Assembly: GCF_028728205.1 (NCBI RefSeq)
Contig: NZ_JAQYUU010000001.1
Span: 1,844,082-1,908,081, forward strand
Reading direction: 5' to 3'
DNA length: 64,000 bases
Source of the DNA: Clostridium sp. 'White wine YQ'
GTDB taxonomy: Bacteria; Bacillota; Clostridia; Clostridiales; Clostridiaceae
In this document: piece by piece, positions 8,673 through 16,364 of the stretch
How the letters are laid out: each line of letters starts with the position of its first letter
Position numbering within the stretch: the stretch's first letter is position 1
The notes under the pieces: generated by a model
What the model was told of the DNA's origin: nothing
Database searches by the model: none
Seen by the model: only the letters and a program-made list of their open reading frames with translations
Translations under genes and position numbers: made by a program

Positions 8673-8760
8673 GGGGACGGTTAACAACTTTTCACTATAT
8701 TGCTTGTCCAAGGGTGCTCAAATAGTACAAGCATTTAATAATTATTTGTTAACTGTCCCC
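8673..8760. repeat. REP-like palindromic element, copy B
   Basis: An 88-bp element with ends GGGGACGGTTAACAA and TTGTTAACTGTCCCC (one mismatch to copy A). The inner segment CAAATAGTACAAGC is identical to copy A. It lies directly upstream of the ribosome binding site of the 7803-8657 gene. Confidence 0.85.
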
Positions 8761-8851
8761 AATTAAACAAATAAGCTTTCTGCCTCTATATATGGTATAA
8801 TTTAACACATAGATAGCTCTATTACTAACAAATTAACTGGAGGCGTATATA

Positions 8852-9181
8852 TTGTTATATGTAGTATCAATAATATTTATAATTGGTGGATTAATATTTA
8901 AGGCATTTCCTCCTAAGAAAATAAATAGTGTCTATGGTCATAGAACTAGTTTTTCTATGAAAAATCAGGATACTTGGGATGAAGCCCAGCGTTATTCAGC
9001 AATTAGTCTTATTACTCTTGGCTTTACCCTTTTAATAATAGCCTTTATTTTAAATGCATTAGCTAAGAACATAAGTGAAACTTTTCAAGGTATTATTCTT
9101 TTAATTGGTGCATTAATTATGCTTTTCTTTGATGAAATTCATTTAAGAAAAGTTTTTAATAACGATGGTACTAGGAAATAA
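8852..9181 (+). CDS. SdpI-family membrane protein
   Basis: A 109-residue protein with three hydrophobic segments (1-17, about 47-70, about 76-92) and the conserved SdpI-family block INSVYGHRTSFSMKNQDTWDEAQRYS between the first two. SdpI of Bacillus subtilis is the immunity/signal protein against the SdpC toxin; small SdpI-domain proteins elsewhere have no known toxin partner, and none is seen here. The TTG start is supported by GGAGG 8 bases upstream. Confidence 0.85.
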   Translation: MLYVVSIIFIIGGLIFKAFPPKKINSVYGHRTSFSMKNQDTWDEAQRYSAISLITLGFTLLIIAFILNALAKNISETFQGIILLIGALIMLFFDEIHLRKVFNNDGTRK

Positions 9182-9205
9182 AAGAAGAACCATTTAACAA
9201 AACAA

Positions 9206-9240
9206 GAAACTATCTTAAAATAATATTTTAAGATAGTTTC
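9206..9240. terminator. Bidirectional terminator, sdpI-like / lepB
   Basis: A 15-16 bp stem GAAACTATCTTAAAA with its complement and a very short loop, between convergent genes. Confidence 0.85.
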
Positions 9241-9245
9241 TACTT

Positions 9246-9809
9246 CTAATATTTAGGAATTCCTTTAAAAGGATACATCCTAAACATTACTTTTCCAACA
9301 ACAGCTTCTTTATAGTCAACTAATCCAACGCTTGGATCTCTACTATCTAAACTATTATTCCTATTATCGCCCATAACAAATATCTTTCCGTCTGGTACCT
9401 CAATATCCATATCCATGTTGTTTGCCATAGGTTCTTTTATATATTTTTCATCTAATACTTTTCCATTAACATATACCTGATTATCTTTGATTTGTATCTT
9501 ATCTCCAGGTGTACCTATTACTCTCTTTACAATATATTCTGCATCATTAATATTAGCTCTTATAACCACAATATCTTTGTAATTTGGTGAATGTGATTTA
9601 TATGCAATCTTATTTAATAAAAGCATATCGTTATTATGCAAGTTACCGTTCATAGAATCTCCAACTACTTGAGCAGGTTTAACAAAAATTGAAATTATAA
9701 AAGATAGTATTATGGCTGCTATTATAATTTTTATGTATTCTTTTACAGTATCAGCTACTGAACTTTTTTCTTTCTCAACTTTTGAGTCTATACTGTCATT
9801 ATTTATCAC
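9246..9809 (-). CDS. lepB: Signal peptidase I
   Basis: Cleaves signal peptides from secreted proteins at the outer face of the membrane. One N-terminal TM helix (about 25-45) precedes the catalytic Ser in QVVGDSMNGNL, the general-base Lys in YIVKRVIGTPGD, and the conserved FVMGDNRNNSLDSRDPSVG box. The 187-residue length is typical of Gram-positive type I enzymes. ATG follows a modest ribosome binding site (GGGGAG). Confidence 0.95.
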   Translation of the reverse strand: MINNDSIDSKVEKEKSSVADTVKEYIKIIIAAIILSFIISIFVKPAQVVGDSMNGNLHNNDMLLLNKIAYKSHSPNYKDIVVIRANINDAEYIVKRVIGTPGDKIQIKDNQVYVNGKVLDEKYIKEPMANNMDMDIEVPDGKIFVMGDNRNNSLDSRDPSVGLVDYKEAVVGKVMFRMYPFKGIPKY

Positions 9810-10024
9810 TTAATACACTCCCCAATATATATTATAGAATTATTTTTATTTGACATTATTAATTTATTAGTTAAGTTTTATTTTACCAGTATCTACCTAG
9901 AAAAGAAAGTGTGAGAAATGAATTTTATTTACTATTCGCAGTATATTCACTTTGCTATTTATTATTTTCATAATCTGTATTATTTTATCCTCTACTCTGT
10001 TATACTTGTTTTCTAAGTTCAATT

Positions 10025-10690
10025 ATGAAAGAGGTGTTTTATATAAATACAAATAACAATAACATAGGAAATAAATATGAAATTAAAGGTGACATAGCAC
10101 TAATTACAGTATTAAAAAAGAACGGTACGGAGCTTATTACTAAAATAGATGCTAAGGATATTGAAAAAGTTATAAATATAGGTACTTGGTTTGCTGAATG
10201 GCATAAAGATTTTAATAGTTACTTAGTACAAAACATAAGTTCAACTAAACTTAATAAGAAATCTAAACCATTAAAACAAAGTCTTCAAAGTGTTATCTTA
10301 GATGTTAATCCTAAAGCTCCAATCAGACATATTAATGGTGATACTTTAGATAATAGAAGATCTAACCTAGAAATAGTTGAAAGAAATGCTAAAAATGATT
10401 ATGAAATTATAGATGAAGACACAGTTGCTATAATTTTAGAAGATAAAAATGGTAGGGTTTCTTCAAAAGCATTAATATCTAAAAAAGATTTAAAAAATGT
10501 TATAACTGATGAATATAGCTGGGTGGAATATAAAACTCATGGTGATATTATTGTTATCGCTAACACTCCTAACGGAAGAATACATTTAGATAGATTACTT
10601 ATGAATCCCGGTGATGGTGAAACAGTTTACCATATAAATCTTAATCCTTTAGATAATAGAAGAAATAACCTGAAAAATATTCAAATATAA
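10025..10690 (+). CDS. Tandem HNH-homing-endonuclease-like protein
   Basis: A 221-residue protein made of two similar halves (about 15-125 and 127-221). Each ends in the DxxN-type HNH motif of phage and intron homing nucleases: IRHINGDTLDNRRSNLEIV in the first and VYHINLNPLDNRRNNL in the second, preceded by strands like those of that family (TKIDAKDIEKVINIGTWFAEW; HLDRLLMNPGDGETV). The upstream histidine-arginine of active enzymes is missing in half one and altered in half two, so catalysis is doubtful. It is not inside an intron. The start is uncertain: AAAGAGGTG lies just inside the frame after ATG 10025. Confidence 0.7.
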   Translation: MKEVFYINTNNNNIGNKYEIKGDIALITVLKKNGTELITKIDAKDIEKVINIGTWFAEWHKDFNSYLVQNISSTKLNKKSKPLKQSLQSVILDVNPKAPIRHINGDTLDNRRSNLEIVERNAKNDYEIIDEDTVAIILEDKNGRVSSKALISKKDLKNVITDEYSWVEYKTHGDIIVIANTPNGRIHLDRLLMNPGDGETVYHINLNPLDNRRNNLKNIQI

Positions 10691-10704
10691 TATTCAAATT
10701 TCCC

Positions 10705-10732
10705 AAAGCGTATTTATCTCTAAATACGCTTT
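10705..10732 (+). terminator. Terminator of the HNH-like gene
   Basis: A 12-bp stem AAAGCGTATTTA with its complement, TCTC loop and T-run. Confidence 0.9.
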
Positions 10733-10767
10733 TTTATTTCCCTATTTATGAACTAAATTTGCTTTAT

Positions 10768-10815
10768 AAAATCAGCTTTCATTATCAATTGATAATATGT
10801 TTCGTAGCTGATTTT
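10768..10815 (+). promoter_or_regulatory. Nested dyad upstream of the CDF exporter
   Basis: Outer arms AAAATCAGCT (10768-10777) and AGCTGATTTT (10806-10815) enclose a perfect 16-bp palindrome, ATTATCAATTGATAAT (10781-10796). The inner dyad resembles a second one at 10862-10875 near the start codon. It may be a metal-regulator operator, or a hairpin that ends upstream transcription; the sequence does not decide. Confidence 0.5.
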
Positions 10816-10817
10816 TA

Positions 10818-10875
10818 TTGACTTTACACGATTATAGCCTTATCATATTACTTATACATTGTTATCAAGTGATAA
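10818..10875 (+). promoter_or_regulatory. Promoter and downstream operator of the CDF exporter
   Basis: TTGACT (10818-10823), 17-bp spacer and TATCAT (10841-10846) form a plausible sigma-A promoter. The dyad TTATCAAGTGATAA (10862-10875) lies just downstream, near the transcription start, and repeats the core of the dyad at 10781-10796 upstream of the -35. Two like sites bracketing a promoter suggest repression by a metal-responsive regulator. Confidence 0.5.
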
Positions 10876-10899
10876 TACAATTTATGGGAGGGCATATAT

Positions 10900-11799
10900 A
10901 TGAATAGGAAGACAAAGGTTGCTAGACTATCAATTATCTCCAACTCCATTCTAATATTTTTGAAATTAATAGTAGGTATTTTTTCAGGTTCTGTAAGTAT
11001 AATATCTGAGGCAATTCATTCAACGATGGATTTAGCAGCTTCTATAATTGCCTTCTTCTCAGTCAGACTATCAAGTAGACCCGCAGATAAAAATCATCCC
11101 TATGGTCATGGAAAATTCGAAAATATTTCCGGAGTGATAGAAGCTTTGCTTATTTTTGCTGCTTCGATTTGGATAATAATAGAGTCTGTTAATAAAATTA
11201 CTCATCCTGGGGGCGAAGTTAAATCCTTTGCCGTAGGCTTTATAGTTATGTTTATCTCTGCAGGGGTAAACTTCATTGTTTCTAGAAAATTATATAAAAT
11301 AGCCAAAGAAGAAGATTCAGTTGCCTTAGAAGCAGACGCATTGCATCTAAGAACTGATGTTTACACTGCATTAGGGGTTGGATTTGGGTTATTATTAATA
11401 TGGATAACTAATTTAAATTTTTTAGATCCTGTTGTTGCTATTATAGTAGCTTTGTTTATTTTAAAAGAAGCATTTGAACTTTTAAAAAATGCTTTTAGTC
11501 CACTATTAGATGTTAGATTATCAGATGATGAAATTATGATTATTGAAGATACTATAGATAATTATAATTCTGTATACTGTAACTTTCACAATCTTAGAAC
11601 TAGAAAATCAGGAAGCACCAAATATATTGATTTACACTTAGTAGTTCCTGAGAATATGTCAGTAAAAAATGCCCACAATATATGTGATAATATAGAGGAT
11701 GATTTAGAGAATAAATTAAGAAATACCGAAGTAATGATTCATCTAGAATCTTGTAATAATCAATGCGGCAATTATGAAATATGTGAAAAAAATCATTAA
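10900..11799 (+). CDS. Cation diffusion facilitator metal exporter
   Basis: A 299-residue proton-coupled efflux protein for divalent metals. Six TM helices are expected. Family signatures include SEAIHSTMDLAAS in TM2 (His and Asp at the transport site), HPYGHGKFE, and DALHLRTDVYTALG in TM5. A cytoplasmic ferredoxin-like domain follows (about 205-285). The tail ends in a Cys/His-rich stretch (SCNNQCGNYEICEKNH) that could bind metal. Which metal (Zn, Fe, Mn, Co) cannot be decided by eye. Good GGGAGG site before ATG. Confidence 0.92.
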   Translation: MNRKTKVARLSIISNSILIFLKLIVGIFSGSVSIISEAIHSTMDLAASIIAFFSVRLSSRPADKNHPYGHGKFENISGVIEALLIFAASIWIIIESVNKITHPGGEVKSFAVGFIVMFISAGVNFIVSRKLYKIAKEEDSVALEADALHLRTDVYTALGVGFGLLLIWITNLNFLDPVVAIIVALFILKEAFELLKNAFSPLLDVRLSDDEIMIIEDTIDNYNSVYCNFHNLRTRKSGSTKYIDLHLVVPENMSVKNAHNICDNIEDDLENKLRNTEVMIHLESCNNQCGNYEICEKNH

Positions 11800-11819
11800 G
11801 GCGATTAAGAGCCGTCGAT

Positions 11820-11984
11820 TTTTTTCTCGCATCTGCCTTTCCAAACGCATGTGAGGAAAATTTGGCAGGCGACTAATTCTATTTTTTACTCTTTAGAGGA
11901 GTCTAGTAAGTCCATAGATTATCACCCAAACTTATAATGTTATCTACAACCTTAAAATATTATAAATTTCTAAAGAGTAAAAAA
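11820..11984. other. Structured intergenic sequence with long inverted repeat
   Basis: Two structures lie between the CDF gene and the ABC operon. First, arms TCTGCC/GGCAG and TTTCC/GGAAA (about 11834-11875) can form a compact hairpin. Second, a 16-bp perfect inverted repeat TTTTTTACTCTTTAGA (11882-11897) pairs with 11969-11984 around a 71-base interior. The last 37 bases recur at 35484-35520. It may be a small mobile palindrome or an RNA; no open frame is evident. Confidence 0.45.
11948..11984. repeat. 37-bp intergenic repeat, copy 1
   Basis: Matches 35484-35520 at 33 of 37 positions. The differences fall on both arms of a short stem around CTAAAG and keep it pairable. Both copies abut a terminator at the end of a reverse-strand gene. 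Confidence 0.65.
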
Positions 11985-12020
11985 CAAACAGCCCTATCAA
12001 ATGATATGGCTGTTTGTTTT
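11981..12020 (-). terminator. Terminator of the FtsX-type ABC operon
   Basis: A 13-bp stem AAAACAAACAGCC with its complement and T-run on the reverse strand. Confidence 0.85.
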
Positions 12021-12022
12021 TA

Positions 12023-12712
12023 TTATGATGCTACTTCTTCTTTTATTTGAATCTCACCGTCTTTTAATTTAAGTATTGAAGTACCATAAAGGGCAGCTTC
12101 ACCTGAGTGAGTAACTTGAATTATTGTTTTTCCTAAATCCTTATTTATATTTTGGAAAAGCTTCATTATCTCTGTTCCTGTTTTTGAATCTAGGTTTCCA
12201 ATAGGTTCATCTGCTAAAATAATATCTGGTTCAAATACTAGAGCTCTTGCAATAGCAACCCTTTGCTGCTGTCCACCTGATAATTCCCTTGGAGTAACTT
12301 TTCTTTTATGTGTCATCTCTATCCTATCTAATATATCTTTAAGTTTTTTATCATAGTCTTTAATTTTTCCACCATCAAGGATTATTGGAAGTAAAATATT
12401 ATCTTCTACAGACAAATTAGGCACTAAATTATAAAATTGAAATACAAAACCTAACTCTCTTCTCTTCATAATACTTTTTTGCTTTTCACTTAATTTACTT
12501 AAATCTTTTCCGTTCACATTTACTACACCACTTGTAGGTTTATCTAATCCTCCAAGTAAATATAACAATGTTGATTTTCCACAGCCTGAAGGACCCATTA
12601 TAGATAAAAATTCGCCTTTACTAACTGAGAAATCCAAGTTCTTTAATACACTTATTTCTTCTTTGCCCACTTTAAAATTTTTATTTAAATTAATTACTTC
12701 AATAGCATTCAT
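12023..12712 (-). CDS. ABC transporter ATP-binding protein (MacB/LolD type)
   Basis: A 229-residue ATPase with Walker [11 protein letters not shown]-loop FQFYNLVP, signature LSGGQQQR, Walker B ILADEP and the H-switch THSG. The LolD/MacB/YknY subfamily pairs with FtsX-fold permeases in mechanotransmission-type exporters, often acting on peptides or lipoproteins. It follows the permease gene by 12 bases, so the two are co-transcribed. Strong AGGAGGAG site. Confidence 0.93.
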   Translation of the reverse strand: MNAIEVINLNKNFKVGKEEISVLKNLDFSVSKGEFLSIMGPSGCGKSTLLYLLGGLDKPTSGVVNVNGKDLSKLSEKQKSIMKRRELGFVFQFYNLVPNLSVEDNILLPIILDGGKIKDYDKKLKDILDRIEMTHKRKVTPRELSGGQQQRVAIARALVFEPDIILADEPIGNLDSKTGTEIMKLFQNINKDLGKTIIQVTHSGEAALYGTSILKLKDGEIQIKEEVAS

Positions 12713-12724
12713 GATTTTCTCCTC

Positions 12725-15208
12725 CTATTCGTACTTTAATTCTTCTATTATTGAGAGCTTTTTACTCTTGAACAGAACTGGTATAGTTGCTATTAATACA
12801 AGTAGTAATGATACTCCAAAAGCTATTGGTATAAATGATACATTAAAATAAACTTCCATATCAAAACCTATTAATTTAGTAATTTTAGTTGTTATGGAAA
12901 TAGCCAAATATGAAAATGGAATTACTAGAATTATCGACCATACTACTGTAAGAATAGACTCAATCAAAAGCATTTTAGCCCTCTGGAATTTACTCATACC
13001 TACTGAGCTTAATACTGCCAAGTCCTTCTTTCTTTGAATAAAGCTAATCCCAATATTATTAAGCACTCCAAATGCTCCAATTACTACTGCCATAAAGGAG
13101 AAAATACTTAATATATCCATAAGTTGTTTATTTGCTTCTATATTTTTATCCCTTGTTTCTTCAAAAGTTAATACATTTCCACCTAGTTGTTTAATACTCT
13201 TATTAATATCTTCTTTTACTTTAGCTGGATCTTTTGATGTATTTACAAATAACTCTACAGGTGCACCAGTTATATATTCCTTAGGTAGTCCTTTAAAGTT
13301 AATAAGTATGAATACCCCATTATAATAAAGTTTTCCGTCTATTACTCCTACAACCTTATATTCTTTTGTATCATTTCTGAGCTGCATTTTAAAGGTATCT
13401 CCAGCTTTTAATTTTGTTTTTTCTGAAACTTTCTCTGATAGTATTACTCCATTTAATGCTCCATTTTTAAATTCATTATATGTGTCTGCATATTCTTTCT
13501 TATCCCAAGCTACATATTTATCATAATCAAGATATTTATCTGGCTCCATCCCTATAACTGTAAAGTTGTTATTATCTATTTTTCCATTAGCATAGCACTG
13601 CTGTTGTATTGAATCTCCATTAACTCCTGATTGCTTTTTAAGAATATTTTCAATTTCCTCTTTTGTATTTCCAATACCATCCTCAGGTACGCTTATTTCT
13701 AAGTCATACTTTGTTTTTTCGTAGGCTTCACTAACAACATTTTTTATACTTACACTCAAGGAATTTATAATTACTATTGATATTATCGCTATTATAAGCA
13801 AATTAACATTTCCAAGTAATACTTTTGATGTTCTCATGTTGTTTAGTGATAATGCATTGATACTAAAAACATCTTTTATTCTTTTAAATATATTTTTTGA
13901 TATGAAATCAATAATCTTAGGGAAAATTAGCATAACTGCTGCTGTTGCAAAAATTATTAATATTGGACTTATATTAAGTACCCATTTAGATTTTATTGAA
14001 TTTATAGCTATAACAGCTGCTAATAATATGCACCCTATAATAAATTTACCTATACCTATTTTTTCTGAATTATTAGAAGTATTTAATATTACTTCTTTTA
14101 CTTGAAGTTTATTAGTTTTTATTATTGGAATCACTGCCGATACTATTGATAAGATCATTGAAAATGCTAATCCATATACTAAATACATTGGAGTTATATT
14201 AGGTTTTTCAATAATTCCATAATCCTTTAGTGGAGATATAAAATAATTAATTATATATAATATACCTACCCCTAAAGCATCTCCTACAATTCCTCCGATA
14301 ACTCCATAGCATATACTTTCTAAATAAAGTATTCTTCTTATTACTCCCCTAGTTGCCCCTTGACTTAGGAATGTTCCTATTACAGGCATCCTCTCCGTTA
14401 CTGTTAATTTAAATGAGCTATATATAATAATTGAGCTCATAAACACTACAATTGCCAGCATCATATAAAGCATGCTGTTTAATTGCGATGATTGACTTTT
14501 TATAGCATCTTCATCATAAAGTTCTTTTGCTACAAATTTATTATTTGCATCATTAAACTTTTCTACTGTATCTTTAATGGTATCTTCTGTTTTACTTGCA
14601 AATACACTATTATATTTTCCTGATTGATTAAGCTTATCTGATAAATATTTATATGGAACTATTACTTCGAAGCTATCCTTTGTATCAGTATAAAAAGCTC
14701 CATCATTTGAAGAGATTGCTGCTACTTCAAGCTTAACCTTCTCTCCCTTTAAGACTAAGTTTAATTTATCTCCAAGATTTAAATTAAACTTATCACTAAT
14801 TCTTTTCGATATAATACATTTTTCATCTTCAAAATTCTTTAAGTCCTTTCCTTCTATTAAAGAATCTTTATTTATATATTCATTTTCTCTTCCAGTTAGT
14901 TTAATTGATTGCATATCATCTGTATCATATATTGCGTTGTAATCCATCTCAGGAACTATATCTTTAATTCCATCCTTATTTATTCCATCTAAATTAAATG
15001 CTATATCTCCATTTTTAGATGATATATAAACATCTTTATTCTCTAGTTGTTCAAGTTGTGGTTTGACTATACTGTCAATAGCTGAATCTACTGCACCTAT
15101 ACTTCCTACAAATAGTCCTGTGCTAAGTAATATAGCAATTAAGAGAAGAAAAAATCTAGCTTTTTTCTCAAACATACTTTTTAGCACATACTTTAAGAAT
15201 ATCCTCAT
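12725..15208 (-). CDS. ABC transporter permease, FtsX/MacB type
   Basis: An 827-residue protein with the pattern of duplicated FtsX permeases: an N-terminal TM helix, an extracytoplasmic MacB-type periplasmic-core domain (about 40-220), three TM helices, a further hydrophobic pair, a second large extracytoplasmic domain (about 500-690) and three C-terminal TM helices. It partners the ATPase downstream. The start at ATG 15208 (MRIFLKYVLKSMFEKK) is chosen because AAAAGGAGGA lies just upstream; a longer in-frame form from 15247 would span that site. The substrate is unknown. Confidence 0.9.
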   Translation of the reverse strand: MRIFLKYVLKSMFEKKARFFLLLIAILLSTGLFVGSIGAVDSAIDSIVKPQLEQLENKDVYISSKNGDIAFNLDGINKDGIKDIVPEMDYNAIYDTDDMQSIKLTGRENEYINKDSLIEGKDLKNFEDEKCIISKRISDKFNLNLGDKLNLVLKGEKVKLEVAAISSNDGAFYTDTKDSFEVIVPYKYLSDKLNQSGKYNSVFASKTEDTIKDTVEKFNDANNKFVAKELYDEDAIKSQSSQLNSMLYMMLAIVVFMSSIIIYSSFKLTVTERMPVIGTFLSQGATRGVIRRILYLESICYGVIGGIVGDALGVGILYIINYFISPLKDYGIIEKPNITPMYLVYGLAFSMILSIVSAVIPIIKTNKLQVKEVILNTSNNSEKIGIGKFIIGCILLAAVIAINSIKSKWVLNISPILIIFATAAVMLIFPKIIDFISKNIFKRIKDVFSINALSLNNMRTSKVLLGNVNLLIIAIISIVIINSLSVSIKNVVSEAYEKTKYDLEISVPEDGIGNTKEEIENILKKQSGVNGDSIQQQCYANGKIDNNNFTVIGMEPDKYLDYDKYVAWDKKEYADTYNEFKNGALNGVILSEKVSEKTKLKAGDTFKMQLRNDTKEYKVVGVIDGKLYYNGVFILINFKGLPKEYITGAPVELFVNTSKDPAKVKEDINKSIKQLGGNVLTFEETRDKNIEANKQLMDILSIFSFMAVVIGAFGVLNNIGISFIQRKKDLAVLSSVGMSKFQRAKMLLIESILTVVWSIILVIPFSYLAISITTKITKLIGFDMEVYFNVSFIPIAFGVSLLLVLIATIPVLFKSKKLSIIEELKYE

Positions 15209-15269
15209 TACAAATCCTCCTTTTATCTCACAACCTAATATTACCATAATTTCCTATGATTTAATCACA

Positions 15270-15297
15270 CTTAAGTTTTATATTATAAAAACTTAAG
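15270..15297. promoter_or_regulatory. 28-bp dyad upstream of the ABC permease
   Basis: CTTAAGTTTT and AAAACTTAAG form an almost perfect inverted repeat about an ATATTATA centre, followed by a third half-site TTAAGTTTT (15304-15312). Its position about 60-90 bases before the start codon fits an operator or the hairpin of a leader; no regulator gene is adjacent. Confidence 0.5.
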
Positions 15298-15334
15298 AAA
15301 TCGTTAAGTTTTAGATTATAGGGGATAGATTTTA

Positions 15335-15446
15335 GGGGACGGTTAACAACTTTTTGCAGAAATGCTTGTCCTAAATTAGCTTGTAAACCCTCATGTTCAA
15401 GCCTTATTTAGACAAGCATTTTAATAAATAAATGTTAACCGTCCCC
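15335..15446. repeat. REP-like palindromic element, copy C
   Basis: A 112-bp element with ends identical to copy A, but with a longer interior: arms ATGCTTGTC and GACAAGCAT enclose an extra stem GCTTG/CAAGC. Its terminal C supplies the G of the TAG stop codon of the NUDIX gene, so insertion or recombination has set that gene's 3-prime end. Confidence 0.85.
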
Positions 15447-15913
15447 TATTTTAATTTTAACTTTCCTGAATTTTGTTCATTCCAAATTCCGAATCCTTCA
15501 GAGTATTTATTTTCAAAAAACATCGGTAATCTTTCTCCAAACCCTTCTGCAAGATTTAATCTATGTAATTCATCTTTATCTACCCAAAATATTTTTCCCT
15601 CAGAAGTTTTATCTAGTAACTTTCCGTCAAATACCTCTGTTTTAAAATTAAACACAAAATATCTTTCTCCGGTTTCACTATTGTATAGGTTTATTATTCC
15701 ACAAGGCTCTAAGTTAGAAATGGTTAGGCCTGTCTCCTCTTTTATTTCCCTTATAGTAGATTCTACTATACTCTCTCCTGCTTCAATATGTCCTCCTGGA
15801 AAAGAAACTCCCTTCCAAGACTTTACCCTATCTTGCACCAATACCTTGTTATTCTCTCTATCATAAATCATACACATATTTGTCAATTCCACTCTATCAC
15901 TCATTATGCTCAC
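15446..15913 (-). CDS. NUDIX hydrolase (8-oxo-dGTP diphosphatase-like)
   Basis: A 155-residue protein with a complete NUDIX box, GGHIEAGESIVESTIREIKEETGL (GX5EX7REUXEEXGU), in the position typical of MutT-like nucleotide pyrophosphatases. Probable substrates are oxidised nucleotides or other nucleoside diphosphate derivatives; specificity cannot be told. The C-terminal codons KLKLK and the TAG stop run into REP-like copy C, so the native C-terminus may have been altered. Confidence 0.88.
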   Translation of the reverse strand: MSIMSDRVELTNMCMIYDRENNKVLVQDRVKSWKGVSFPGGHIEAGESIVESTIREIKEETGLTISNLEPCGIINLYNSETGERYFVFNFKTEVFDGKLLDKTSEGKIFWVDKDELHRLNLAEGFGERLPMFFENKYSEGFGIWNEQNSGKLKLK

Positions 15914-15957
15914 CTCAATACTACTATTTAATATATATTGATTATATCATTCTATAA

Positions 15958-15995
15958 AAAAGAGTGATGCACTATTTAATATTGCATCACTCCCC
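15958..15995 (-). terminator. Terminator of the DUF6199-like gene
   Basis: Stem AGTGATGCA with its complement TGCATCACT, then a T-run on the reverse strand. Confidence 0.85.
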
Positions 15996-16009
15996 AATCT
16001 TAACTTTTA

Positions 16010-16228
16010 TTAGCCTTTAGTTAACGCTACAACTAACAAAATTATTATTCCAATTAAAGCTATAACTGCCATAAATCTATTATATTTAACTACCTCGTCG
16101 CTTGGTTCAAGATTTTCATTTTTAAACTGCCACTTTTTACCCCACAGTGAACTTTCTCTAGGATAAATTGCCATATATAAAAATAATACTATAAAAGGTA
16201 TTGAAATCATTATTGCTATAAACTTCAA
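16010..16228 (-). CDS. Small two-TM membrane protein (DUF6199-like)
   Basis: A 72-residue protein: TM helix (about 2-19), a short loop with YPRESSLWGKKWQFKNENLEPSDE, and a second TM helix (about 50-70). The loop resembles the DUF6199 small membrane family, of unknown function. TTG 16228 (MKFIAIM) is preferred because GGGGGA lies 6 bases upstream; the in-frame GTG at 16246 has no such site. Confidence 0.7.
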   Translation of the reverse strand: MKFIAIMISIPFIVLFLYMAIYPRESSLWGKKWQFKNENLEPSDEVVKYNRFMAVIALIGIIILLVVALTKG

Positions 16229-16342
16229 ACTTCTTCCCCCTAACACAGTAATTTAAATTTATTCAATTCTAAACCGCGCTATTAAATAAGTATAATTTCA
16301 AATTAAGAATACCACATGTACCATTATCTGTAAAATTTAAAA

Positions 16343-16360
16343 CAGAAGCTTATGCTTCTG
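16343..16360 (-). terminator. Terminator of the SagB-like gene
   Basis: Stem CAGAAGC/GCTTCTG, then TTTT on the reverse strand, just past the stop codon. Confidence 0.75.
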
Positions 16361-16364
16361 CTAA

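Noticed and set aside
9918..10016. 32-codon open frame rich in Tyr/Phe upstream of the HNH-like gene
   Set aside because: The purine-rich stretch before its ATG is a poor ribosome binding site, and the AT-rich composition easily yields such frames. Not listed as a gene.
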